A stretch of DNA of 64,000 nt from Prochilodus magdalenae (lineage: Eukaryota; Chordata; Actinopteri; Characiformes; Prochilodontidae). The position numbers were made by a program, and so were the translations under genes. Location of the stretch: contig JAMWET010007210.1 in NCBI GenBank assembly GCA_024036415.1, positions 47,501 through 111,500 on the forward strand. Reading direction: 5' to 3'. The notes under the pieces are model-generated. The model was given only the letters and a program-made list of their open reading frames with translations. It was not told the DNA's origin and searched no databases. This document shows, piece by piece, positions 49,017-59,846 of the stretch; within the stretch, counting starts at the first letter, position 1; each line of letters opens with the position of its first letter.

Positions 49017-50912
49017 TTTGCACATCTCTCTTGTCCTAAGATAATACCTCAAGCAAAAGGACTCAGGTAGAAAAATATGGTCTGGGTTGAACTGCCTGAC
49101 TGTATGTATTCTTGTCATAATTAATAATTAATTAATAATAAGAGACGCTCACAGATTGGGTTGAAATCAAAATTTTTATATTATTGAAAAAGTTCATTAA
49201 AAAAAAAAGTTGATTTAAATATAGCATTGTCGTATACTTGTTTTCGAACCCAATGTGATGTATGATGTTGTATTTTGTACGTTCTGGTATTAAAAAAAGT
49301 ATATGGCTAATATAATTTCCATAAGTGGGAATTGGCTATGTCTGGTATATAGCCTAATGAAAGTGACAGCCGTGTTTTTAAAAGATAAAACCAGAGTACA
49401 GATGAACGAGAAGCATCAAGGCTACGTCAGACAGTGATTTCACATAGATTAAATATAGAACAGGCCTATACCATGAGACCATACATTAAACATCCTGCTG
49501 CAAACCACCAGATGGCAACATTCACCACAGTTACAACCACTGCTGTTTTTCCCCACCGGTCTGAAACGAGGTCTTCCTTTACTGAAGGGTGAGGCTGTGT
49601 TCATGGTGATTGAGGAAATGAGTCTGATTGCGGTGTTGAAATATGGGTGATCTCTGATTAACCACAGGAAGTGCACTGATTACGAGATTTTTGGTAGAAA
49701 TTGTACACGGTTCTGAATCGTTGAAATTATGAAATGTTTATTGTGACACCCTGCCTGACACTTTTAACGCAAAGACGCAGAGTGAAAATGCCCATGTGGT
49801 GAGTGGCTGGTCTTGGGGATTTCGTATTCTCCCCGACACTCGCTCGCGTTTGTCATTGGGTGTGACAAGCATATTTAGACTGATGGAAGCTTTAATGACA
49901 GTAAAATGTTAATTGACTTTTAAATAGACAGAAATCACCGGTAGTTAAAGTAAATTACACTAAATTAGAGCCCTCTGCCATCTGGTAGAAGTCCCTTTTT
50001 TGACCTCACCATGTTGTGCATTTTAAACAGCTTAGCGCTGACTTACATGCGCTCAAACTAGCAAAAGTAATTTCATAGAAATTTAATCGCAGATGACACG
50101 TCTTCCGAAGAGGCTTGCATAATGCAGTTGTCTGGCTAAAATAGCACACAATAGAAGGGGTTTGTCTTCGATGTCAGTGAAAAATCTGGTTGCATAATGA
50201 ATGGCCAGTTCCGATATACATGGTGGGCTTTTTATATATCAGGTCCTCGAATCTGAATCTGAACTGAAAGGAGAACTAGCGGGAAAAAGCAATGTCTGGC
50301 GTCCGAGGAATCACGGCATGTGGAGACTCTCTCTCAGCACAGCAGTGATACCACCCTCATAGTGATCATGTGTTCATGCATGTACTACCCAAAGTCGATG
50401 CTACCAAATACTGCTAACCAATAAGAACCAGTCAGCGATGGCCCTGAGCTCATTAGCTCACCCTTGATGAAGGACTAGAGGATGACTAATTCAAGTTGCA
50501 CATGGATAGAGAGAAGCTGTAATCTCTGACATGTAGGCTATGTTAATTAGGTGCGTTAAGCATGAATAATAGAGTATGAGCTCTTCATACAGTATGACCT
50601 TCGGATAGCTAGCCACTTACTCAGCAGCTTATTAATGTGATCTTACAAGAGCACGCATCTGGGATCAGCGTGTTGAACATTCGGTGCTAGACTGTGGCAC
50701 GACGGTGGAACACCCTGTCTAAGACCAACCCAGGTTTATTTGAGTCATGCTCTGTATAGTATGGTGTTGCATGATCTATTGCCCAAGCGAAACAAGCTAG
50801 GTAACAAACTCTATTCATTAATATCTATGTTCATTAATATCTTAATTGATATCTTTATTGAGGGTTTTTATTTCAACAATCCTAACTTACAATTCAACCA
50901 TGGGCCAAATTA

Positions 50913-51316
50913 GGGTTGCCACCTTTCAGAAATGAAAGTAAAGGAAGAAGGGAACCGGGGGCCAAGGGGGCGGAGGGGGGGGGGGGTGGGGGGGACGACA
51001 GGGGGTATTTGATTCTGGGGGGGGGGGGGGTGGAATGGGGTGCGTGGTGATGTGTTCAAGATCGTATGCCGTATTTGATCTGATTCCTGGCGGGGTGGGG
51101 CTTGTTTGATATGAGCGTGTGATCAATCATGAGTGACACACGTGTATATCGGACATTTACGGAAATACGGAGCAAATTTACGGAAAAACGGAACAAATCT
51201 TCAAAATCTAATTAATTTAATATGGGATGTGATTTGTTTCATTTTTCCATAAATATCCGTAAATTTAATTGCCAAATAAAGGACGATTCCGTATTTAATG
51301 GGACGGATGGCAACCC
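50913..51316. mobile_element. TA-flanked non-autonomous DNA element, copy 1
   Basis: Begins GGGTTGCCACCTTTCAG and ends GGATGGCAACCC, an imperfect inverted repeat flanked by TA on each side. Interior words CGTGTATATCGGACATTTAC and AATTGCCAAATAAAGGA are shared with the copy at 57035. It has no coding capacity. Two long G runs (about 50966-50992 and 51018-51031) lie inside it. Confidence 0.75.
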
Positions 51317-51376
51317 TATGCTAAATGCTGGTTGGTTGACAGTTCGTTGTAACAGTTCGTTGTAATGACCAATATT

Positions 51377-51583
51377 CGTTGGTGTAGCTCAGTGGATAAC
51401 ACCACTACCTGCAAGGGAGCCACCACAGCACGTGGAAGACTGGGGTTTGAATCCCAGTCTGGGTGCCTAGGCTGTGCTACATCAATAAGAGTCCCTGGGC
51501 AAGACTCCTAACACTACACTGGCCCACCTGTAATATGATTAACCCTGTAAGTCGCTCTGGATAAGAGCACCCATTCTAAATGT
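51377..51583 (+). repeat. tRNA-derived SINE, copy 4
   Basis: The best-preserved tRNA-like head of the four: GGTGTAGCTCAGTGGATAAC near 51380 (box A) and GGGGTTTGAATCCCAGTC near 51443 (box B). The shared body CTGTGCTACATC and TCCCTGGGCAAGACTCC and the tail GTAAGTCGCTCTGGATAAGA follow. It is a SINE, not a tRNA gene. Confidence 0.9.
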
Positions 51584-52356
51584 TTGGAAAAATGAATGAG
51601 AGAACCTAGGACGGAAACTTTGGCCCTTGATCATGACCTCCGTTGCTGAACAGGTAACTAGTGCATATGTGCTGACACCTAGAACTCTGAGCAGTCGGGA
51701 GGATAGAAGTTAGAGATAGAATATTTGGGGCTCTGCCCTGGAAACACGATGTTCCCTGACTCAGGCTAGGACTGGGCGTGCAGGCCACTGTGCTCTCTGG
51801 ATCTGCAGATGATGTTATAAGAAGCCATAACTTCATTTCACTTCTCCACTCTCTGTTTTCACTGCACTGTGGTCACATTGGCCGTGTGTTTTTTCTGATG
51901 ATAGTATTACTACAGAGATTACAGCACAAGGAAACCAAAAAACAAAGTCACTGCAAGCAGCAAAAGTTCACACACGACAACAAAGAGTAACCCGCAGGTC
52001 ATGTAGGATCCGCTCTAACATCATGAAAATATCAGATTTTCTTTTTGCAACAAACAGTAAATCTTGACTTGGTGAAATAATGGGACGTGTGAACTCCCTC
52101 GATATTAAATTGGGGCGGGTAGCAGCTTAGATTTAATTAGCAATGTGCCAGAAGGTGTGAGAATGTCAGCGCCCCTCCTTTCTGCTTCCTGCCTTCGTCT
52201 TCCAAGAGGAACTGAGAGGAGTGCTGCTAATTAGGGCAAGCATATGACAGACACACCCCGATTTGCGGGATCTAATGAATATCCATCAAACATTGCCTAG
52301 CATCGCACTTTCCAGTTTTTCATGGAATCGGTGCCAAGACTGACACTATATGTGTG

Positions 52357-52387
<31 letters not shown>

Positions 52388-52571
52388 GCCCTTTTCCAAA
52401 ATTACGTTTGTGATGGATCTGTTGGTAGAGTGGAAGGCGTGTTATTTGATTTGCGGGTCTCTTGTGGGCTTGGTGGGGTAGAGTGCATTTGCAGGCCAGT
52501 GGATGTCAGAGAGCTCAGTGGGTGTGCAGCAGCAGTCTATACTCAGTTCCCTGAGGTTCAGCATGGCGAAC

Positions 52572-52656
52572 GGGGGGGGGGGTGGGGGGGGGGGGGGGGG
52601 GGGGGGGGGGGTGGCGGGGGGGGGGGGACGCGAGGGGGGGGGGGGGGAGGGGGGGG
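52572..52656 (+). repeat. Near-pure G run (85 nt)
   Basis: About 85 nt in which nearly every base is G, with scattered T, C and A. Capable of G-quadruplex formation on the sense strand. Exact length is doubtful because such runs are poorly sequenced. Confidence 0.9.
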
Positions 52657-54031
52657 AATGAAAAACTCCGGAAACTGTGTGGACTACGGACACACGCACT
52701 AACACTCACCCACACGCTAAAGCAGAATCATAACAGCTGCGGTCGCAGGCCAGTCTGGCTCGGACACTGAGGCAGCATTGGTGTCAGATGTGCTTTGAAG
52801 CGCCGTCCCAGTCAGTACCCAGTTTGCACGGTGGAAGATGGAGCGACCGCTTTGCCGTGACCCACTTTCAATTAGCCGTCTGAGCTGCTGAGAACGTGAT
52901 GGGAGCCTGTATGCTGCTGCCATACCAATGATACTCTAATACCTGTAATCCGAGGCCTTTGAATGATGTTGCGTATTCCCTCTGCTGTCAGGCTTCCATG
53001 TAAATCTTTAAGCGGATCTTCAAGCAGTTCTGGGCTACAGCTGAAAAATCAAAAGGCCTTGCTTATTAGATTGTTACATGAGATTTTCGGTGCAAACAAC
53101 AAAAAACATTGTATCAAACTAAAGAGTCATTTGGAAATGATCCTGCTTTGCATTCGAGGTGTAAGGAAATTTTGAAAATAGTTAATATCACAGTATCATT
53201 ATGGCTCAACACTAACATTAACATTTCAGTCTTAAAATGACATTTTAAAAATACGGATATACCGCTACATATCCAATCCCCTGTATAATGAGTTTGTAAA
53301 GTGATGCCGGGTGTGATAAATTATGTGTACAGTTTGTTGGAAAATGAACTTTAATCAGCGTTCTCACTGCGACACGTTCTACGTAGTATAGCAGCGCTCG
53401 GGTAGGTGAGGCTATATGACCCCATCCCCATGTAACGCTGTGCAACACGTCAGTCCCAGCCTTTACCTTTACCTTTACTTCTGACCTTGTTTTTAAAGTT
53501 AGCTTGTTTTCCTTCTTCTCCTGTCCGTACAGTCCCTATATGGACTCTAAGCTGTAAAAACGGCAGCATTGAATTTACATATGACTGTCCTTCCAGCATA
53601 TTGCGCTATTGACCGTGAAGTGTTAGCCTTTTCAAAACATCCGTTCGTCTGAAAGCAGCGGCTGAAGGATCTCAGTCTGAACTGTTTGTTCCAGACGTCC
53701 GTGCCTAGGCTGCTTTTGAATGAGCAGGATACAGGTAATATATATATTGGTCTTAAATAGTCCGTATCGAGGAAACGGTTTTTATTTTCCTTCCTTTTTA
53801 TGTGTATGTAAACAATTTATATGCATTTACATGCAGTTAATAATCTGATGACTGCAGATAGTCGGATTTTGCCAGTAATCTGTTAATGGTGTTCACATGC
53901 ATGAGAGTCACGAGTCAGGCAGTAGCTGGACTCCAGTAAACTCACAACGTAATTTAAATCATAAAACTCAAAAACCTTGATACTGCCTTTATATGTATAT
54001 ATACATATGCAATCATATATAAGTATATATA

Positions 54032-54655
54032 CAGTGGTGTGAAAAAGTGTTTGCCCCCTTCAGGATTTCTTATTTTTTTGCATGTTTGTCTCTTAAATGT
54101 TTCAGATCATCAAACACATTTAAATATTAGTCAAAGACAACACAAGTAAACACAAAATACAGTTTTTAAATGAAGGTTTTTATTATTAAGACAGAAAAAA
54201 AAATCCAAACCTACATGGCCCTGTGTGAAAAAGTGTTTGCCCCCCAGTTAAAACATGCCTGTGGTTTATCACACCTGAGTTCAGTTTCTCTAGCCACACC
54301 CAGGCCTGAATACTGCCACACCTGTTCACCATCAAGACCTCACCTAAATAGGACCTGCCTGACAAAGAGAAGTAGACCAGAAGATACTCAAAGCTAGACA
54401 TCATGCCAAGAGCCAAAGCTTGTTACCGCAGACACTTGGTTGCAGTTGTTGCTGCTACGGTTGGCCCAACCAGTTATTAGGTTTGGATTTTTTTCTACCT
54501 TAATAATAAAAACTGTCATTTAAAAATGCATGTAATGTTTACTAGTGTTGTCTTTGCCTAATATTTAAATTTGTTTGATGATCTGAAACATTTAAGAGAC
54601 AAACATGCAGAAAAATAAGAAATCATGAAGGGGCAAACACTTTTTCACACCATTG
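54032..54655 (+). mobile_element. Deleted Tc1-like element
   Basis: Ends CAGTGGTGTGAAAAAGTGTT and the inverse at 54638-54655 are flanked by TA. Further inverted sharing (TTTCAGATCATCAAACACAT versus GATGATCTGAAACATTTAAG) gives long terminal repeats. Between them, leader-like sequence ends near CATCATGCCAAGAGCC and jumps to the 3' non-coding TGCAGTTGTTGCTGCTACGG. The transposase gene is thus almost wholly deleted. Confidence 0.8.
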
Positions 54656-55003
54656 TAAGTGCACCTCAGTGAAAACAATGAAGGACAAGTGGGATACGTG
54701 TCTTTAGAAGAGTAGTAAATAAAAAAGCAATGGCTTCTTCTTTTTGGTACACAAATCAAAACAAGCACTAAGTGAAATTCAGCAGCAAGAAAAAATTAAA
54801 ATATGGCTTCTATAAATGATGCATGTGTAAAGTGCAGCCGTGCGAGTGAGTGAGTGTGAAAGAGAGAGAGAAAGAGAGAGTGAGAGCGCGAGAGCTGATA
54901 GCATTTCAACCTGTTTTAGGCCTGTGGGATAGAGGAGGGTAGAGTGTATTGATGAGGCAGGCAGCCTGAGGCAGTGAATGACTTTGACCCCCTCTCTCCG
55001 TAG

Positions 55004-55123
55004 GTAAAGGACCGGAGACTCTATATGCAGGGCACAAGCTGAATGACAACGAGTGGCACTCTGTGAAGGTGGTGCGCCGTGGGAAGAGCCTGCAGCTCTC
55101 TGTAGACAATGTGACTGTGGAGG
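55004..55123 (+). CDS. nrxn2: nrxn2 exon, middle of LNS4
   Basis: A 120-bp exon (phase 1 in and out) reading [10 protein letters not shown], then [20 protein letters not shown] and LSVDNVTVE. The words [13 protein letters not shown] are those of neurexin-2; neurexin-1 has SLKLTVDDQQAMTG. This is a main reason for the nrxn2 call. The acceptor is CTCTCTCCGTAG and the donor GAGGGTGGGT. The exon accepts either the SS3 cassette or the LNS4 start exon directly. Confidence 0.98.
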
Positions 55124-56517
55124 GTGGGTGGACTGCACACACATTAAACTAATGATCTCTCCTCTGACTTCTAATGTGTGTAATTCAAGGCTCAGTCAGA
55201 AACCGAGCAGCTTTTCTATGAAGGCCCTTCGCTCTAACTCTACCTGCCCATTCAATTAACACGACGCTGCGGCTCCTCAGACAGAACACTGCACTGATAG
55301 CATTTCAACCACTGTTTAATTTCAATATAGTCAAAATATGGTTATTAGGCAACCAAAATCGGCAACATTCCATCAAATTACACATTCCATCAAATTACAC
55401 ATTGTGTACACCCTCACAGATGACCACTAAATTAAATAGTATGCACGGTGAGTTGGTTTATGTATTTGTTTTATTTTTAGGTGATTGGTTATGTGCTCTG
55501 TAAGGTCTTTTAATGCCGACGTCTTTTAATATTTTGGATATTTACAATATAAGTATGCATTGTTAAAGTTTCAGTATGATACTTTATGGCTTACATATGT
55601 CAACCCATAAAGCCTAAAGCAGTCTAAAGCCAGATATAGCCTACAGCAGTTTAGCTCTGCCCAATCATATTGAAGCAGGACAGCCAATCATGACAGAGAC
55701 TGGTAACATCTGTCCAGTTCCAAATGATACAGCAAGGTTAGAGAATGATCTGTCATTTATCCCATCATGCAGCATTCTTTAACGCAGCGTTTTATCCTTC
55801 AGTGGTTTTAACAGAATTCCGAATTTTGTATTCTCTTTTCCTTTTCGTGTCAAACGTTCTTTCTCTGCGGTACCCGGCGCTCATTATGCGAATACATCAA
55901 ACAGACATTGGGAATAACCCTATGGCGCAACAAATGCTTCCCCGCAGTAACCTTAGATATCTGGCTTCCAAAAATAAAAAAAAGGAATTCACGCAACCTG
56001 CTGTCAAGTACGTCCCCCAAAGCACTGTCACTTTTCCAACAGTCCCTGCCACCTTCAAGATGGCTCATCAGAGGGGGGTTCCTATTCTTTAACCAGGCAT
56101 CATGCTCTAGAGACTAGCACTGCTGTAGGTGTCAGGTATCTTTACTAAAGAGGAGTGATGGACAAGTCTTTTCATTTAGGCCATAGTCAAAAAAATGAAT
56201 AAATAAGGTGAATGAGAATGAGTGGCAGCCATTTGCCTTATTTTGGGATATCGGAATACAGCGTGATATAATTACAGAGATTAAACTGTTCCTGATAAAC
56301 AAACAGATGAAGGTTCCAGAGCGGTTCTTGGCTTGGACATAGGGAACCTTTCTTTAGGGTAGAACCTGCACATCACAGGATGTTCTAAAATCACACTCAT
56401 AAATAGAGCGCCCATTTTAAAGTTCCTCTATATCGACCCTGATAAAAACCCATTTCAGCTGCTCTGTGTGTCAGACTGTTCAGTACTGTGAAGTAACCGA
56501 ACACTCTTGCACTCCAG
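55124..56517 (+). other. nrxn2: Intron within LNS4 (1.4 kb)
   Basis: Phase 1 intron with GTGGGT donor and TTGCACTCCAG acceptor. Unique, moderately AT-rich sequence. No transposon, array or RNA gene was recognised. Confidence 0.85.
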
Positions 56518-56899
56518 GCCAGATGAGCGGAGCACACACACAGCTGGAGTTCCACCACATCGAGACGGGCATCATGACAGAGAGACGCTTCATCTCCGTC
56601 ATGCCCTCCAACTTCATCGGGCACCTGCAGGGCCTCAGCTTCAATGGCATGCCATACCTGGACCAGTGCAAGAACGGAGACATCTCCTACTGCGAGCTGA
56701 ACGCACGCTTCGGCATGCGCCGCATTGTGGCCGACCCGGTCAGCTTCCGGAGCAGAGCCAGCTACCTAGCGCTGTCCACTTTACAGGCCTACGCCTCCAT
56801 GCACCTCTTTTTCCAGTTCAAAACCACCAACCCAGACGGCCTGCTGCTCTTCAACTCCGGAGATGGCAGCGACTTCATTGTGGTGGAGCTGGTTAAGGG
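56518..56899 (+). CDS. nrxn2: nrxn2 exon, LNS4 end and LNS5 start
   Basis: A 382-bp exon (phase 1 in, 2 out). It reads [40 protein letters not shown] and [20 protein letters not shown], closing LNS4 with its cysteine pair (DQC...SYC). LNS5 then opens with [36 protein letters not shown] and [24 protein letters not shown]. The donor is AAGGGGTGAGT, cutting after GG so that the next exon would complete a glycine before a YLHY/YIHYVFDLGNG-type sequence. That exon is not in the window, so the following intron exceeds 7.1 kb. In mammals this downstream region also houses the beta-neurexin promoter before LNS6; no sign of it here. Confidence 0.98.
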
Positions 56900-57034
56900 G
56901 TGAGTGTGGAGAGAGAAATGAAAATTTAATAATGAATTTTATTACAAATATTAGAGTTCGGTTTGTGTACTATGGGCCCCAAGTACTTCTCTGTGCTTAA
57001 TGTGTGAAACTAGCATACAGTACATGTACCATTA

Positions 57035-57629
57035 GGGTTGCTACCTTTCAGAATTGAAAATAAAAGACGGGGGGGTGGGCGAGTTCATGTGTGAGCGGAT
57101 GGGGTGGGGGGGTGGAGAGAGAGATTGTGATCATTCATGTGTGTGACGTGTATATCGGACATTTACGTATTGGTTTAATACGGGACGCAACATTTGAATT
57201 GCCAAATTGTTAGGGATAGTTAATGTCTAGGGCCAGATACTGATTCTCGCATTGGACCACATGGGGGCGCCAATCACTGGGGTCTTATAAACTGTGGGCT
57301 TAGCCGGAAATGGCGGCTGGAGCAACGGCAGGAAACGTTAGGGCGTCAAAGACTCTCTCTTCTTACTTCAATGGACATCCCTCCATCAACGGATAAAAAC
57401 CTGAACGCTACGCAGCTCAGTCCTTGAGCCCGTGGCCGGCCAGCTCAAGCTCCATTCATCGTAGCGTTCAGGTTTTAAACCATTGATAGAGGGATGTCCA
57501 TCGAAGGAAGAAGAGAGAGAGTGATTGGCGCCCCCATGTGGTCCAACGTGAGAATCAGTATCTGGCCCTAGACACTAACTTTCCCTAACACAAATAAAGG
57601 ATGCTTCCGTATTTTACAGGTGGCAGCCC
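57035..57629. mobile_element. TA-flanked DNA element, copy 2, split by insertion
   Basis: Starts GGGTTGCTACCTTTCAG and ends GGTGGCAGCCC, TA on both sides, with the interior CGTGTATATCGGACATTTAC and ATTGCCAAAT...AAAGGATGCTTCCG of copy 1. Continuity is broken at 57208-57590 by a separate insertion with a 5-bp duplication, so copy 2 itself is only about 207 bp. Like copy 1 it has G runs near its left end. Confidence 0.75.
57208..57590. mobile_element. Fold-back insertion with CAAAT target duplication
   Basis: A 383-bp insertion flanked by CAAAT (57203-57207 and 57591-57595). Its ends TGTTAGGG and CCCTAACA are inverted. The first about 71 bp (through CATGGGGGCGCCAATCACT) are nearly the exact complement of the last 71 bp. 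A second inner inverted pair (CTCTTCTTACTTCAATGGAC... against ...GTCCATCGAAGGAAGAAGAG) flanks a GC-rich centre. No coding. TG...CA ends and a 5-bp duplication are LTR-like, but the long inverted arms argue for a fold-back DNA element. Confidence 0.75.
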
Positions 57630-59416
57630 TATGTACCATGTACATGTAAAAATACAAAATGCACGTATCTCTGTTTCTTTAGCGAGGGCTTGCACAAAAC
57701 ATGAAAGCAAAGTGCAGAAAAAGTGGAGATACCGAGAGTGCAGCTGATTACATATTCCGCTCGATTTACTAAAGTTTGAGCGCCCGTGTTGCGGCCGGTT
57801 ATGCATGTCATTTTTTCCGCCTTTTAAAACCAAGCGTAATTGTGCAGCTTGGTCTCAAAGGCGTGTTCCTGGAAGATTTCCTTTAATGATAGCAGCAGAC
57901 ACAGTGATTACATGGACCCATGAGTCTGAAAGAATATTCTCCAGAAAAAAAATACCCACCATTTCAGCTCTCTGAATCAGATGTATGCGCATGAAAAGAC
58001 CCAGCACAACGATATGCATGCACAGCCCGTGTTACTGTTTCACCAGTACCTAACCGAGTAGGAGAGACGCCCCGATAGAACGCCATGACGGGTGAAACCT
58101 TCATGTATTAACATGGCTATCTCTATCACTGAACTTTCTTTTCTTCTCCCTGTCTTTTTCCCCCTCCTTGCTCTTGTGCTTGGAGACAGCTCCATTATTT
58201 CAAACGCTGCACCTCGCCAGCTTGCCGTTCAGTAGGTAAAGCTAGGCGGTAGGTTTCTGTGCTGCTGTGTGCAGCCTTAATAAATCAAATCTTAATTTCA
58301 GCCGCACTGTGAGCGCATATTGCTGGTGCATCGAGGCACATTTTGCACTGCGCCTGTGCTCATATGTGTGTCTGCTTCTCTGTGTTTACTCTGGAGATAT
58401 TAAAAAATCTTATGAGCCAGACATGCTAATCCACAGCCCGGTCCTGCAGCACCCATGGCCTGCATGTTTTGGTGTTTGCTCTCCTCTGACATGATCCGAC
58501 TAATCAGCTAATTAACTTCTTAAAGTCTGGAGCTTAATTTACATGTTGGTCGACAGAAGTCGTCCATGACTCATTGCTGGAAGCAGTGATGGTTCGCAGC
58601 CGATGGCACATACAGCTATGTAAATGTTGCCATGGTGATAGTATAGAAGATGATGATGGAACGACAGCTTTAGCAGCCTCGCTGAAGAAAGTCGGTTTCC
58701 CAGTTCCCTTTTTTTCCATGGCTGCTTCATTGAGAGACATGGAGCTTCTATCTGTCCTTATAATGTCGGGTTCACATTTGGGCTTGCTTCAGTTCCTGAC
58801 TCTCGGAACTGTGGTTAGATAGTAGTTACCAAAACATTCATGATATACTTTATATACTTTAAAATATATACTTTATATAATATATACTAATATACTTTTA
58901 CACTAATAGCTGGTTAATTAGGGTTCAAGAGCTTTAGCATACTAACTAGCTAGGCCAGAGTCAGAATACACTGTATTTTTTAGACCACTGTGTCATGGAA
59001 TCCTCCTCCTTTAGCCCACGAGCTACCAGACACACTTGATTGAGCTCAGGAAGTGAATGATGATTAGCTACTGGTATGACTCAGATGTGTAATAGCAGGG
59101 AAACCGTAAAACTGCAGAGCTGGGAAGAGCAAGCTGGTGTTGAAAACGCTGGGTTATACATGGTGCCTAATGTAGCTACAGCATCTCAGTGCTCCAATCT
59201 GCTTGGAAGCTGTGGAAGTGATATTGAACAAACCTTTCTTCTCTGTATCTCTTTATATCCGTCGCATTTGCAGTCAGGCTGCTGTTTGATGAATGTTTCC
59301 TGCATCTCCATCAGTAACTCCGTTTGAAATCCCACCAGCGCTCCTTAATTCTCTTGGCTAATCTTGAACAGATGCTGTGGAAACGTAGCAAACGAGCAAA
59401 CCTGAGTGTGGCAGAG

Positions 59417-59418
59417 AT

Positions 59419-59449
<31 letters not shown>

Positions 59450-59450
59450 T
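59417..59450. repeat. (ATTT)n microsatellite
   Basis: About eight ATTT units. Confidence 0.95.
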
Positions 59451-59846
59451 TAGCGATCTTACTTTGTTACTTTGATGAGTTTGAGAGTTAAGTGTACGTG
59501 ATTCAGAGAAGTAGGAGGGTGAGTCAAATCACTTTCAGTTTCTTCTGGCAGAGGCATATAGTAAAAGGTACGAGGACACATTCGATGATTCACCATATAG
59601 ACATCATGACAAACGCAGTAGCTGAGATTAGCTGCTAGATTTGGACTCGGACCAGTCTGCGTAGACGTGGTGACCAGCCTCAAACGGATTAGCTTTTTTA
59701 CGTGGCTATTTTTGTGTGCTGGGTCTTTTTGACATACATTGTGATGTACTGTGGGTGTTATACACTGTATGGGCCCTTAAGGCAAGTTTTACATTTTACA
59801 CTTTGACCAGTCTGAGAGCAGGGGGGTTAGGTGCAACCCGCATATA

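Larger units (their letters stand above)
44918..55003 (+). other. nrxn2: Intron after the SS3 cassette (10.1 kb)
   Basis: Phase 1 intron. It contains a short CT run (45104-45137), a (GT)44 run (45439-45526), a decayed LINE piece (about 45630-45760), the 22-bp minisatellite (46083-47165), (AAAT)n at 47865, (AT)n at 48953, a DNA element (50913-51316), a SINE (51377-51583), motif-rich unique sequence near 49860-50240 and 52090-52330, (AT)n near 52358-52387, a G-run (52572-52656) and a deleted Tc1-like element (54032-54655). The segments 47170-47860, 48360-48950 and 52700-54030 show nothing recognised. Confidence 0.85.

Noticed and set aside
51377..51460. tRNA gene suggested by box A and box B
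   Set aside because: The body and the CGCTCTGGATAAGAG tail show it is a SINE, one of four related copies.
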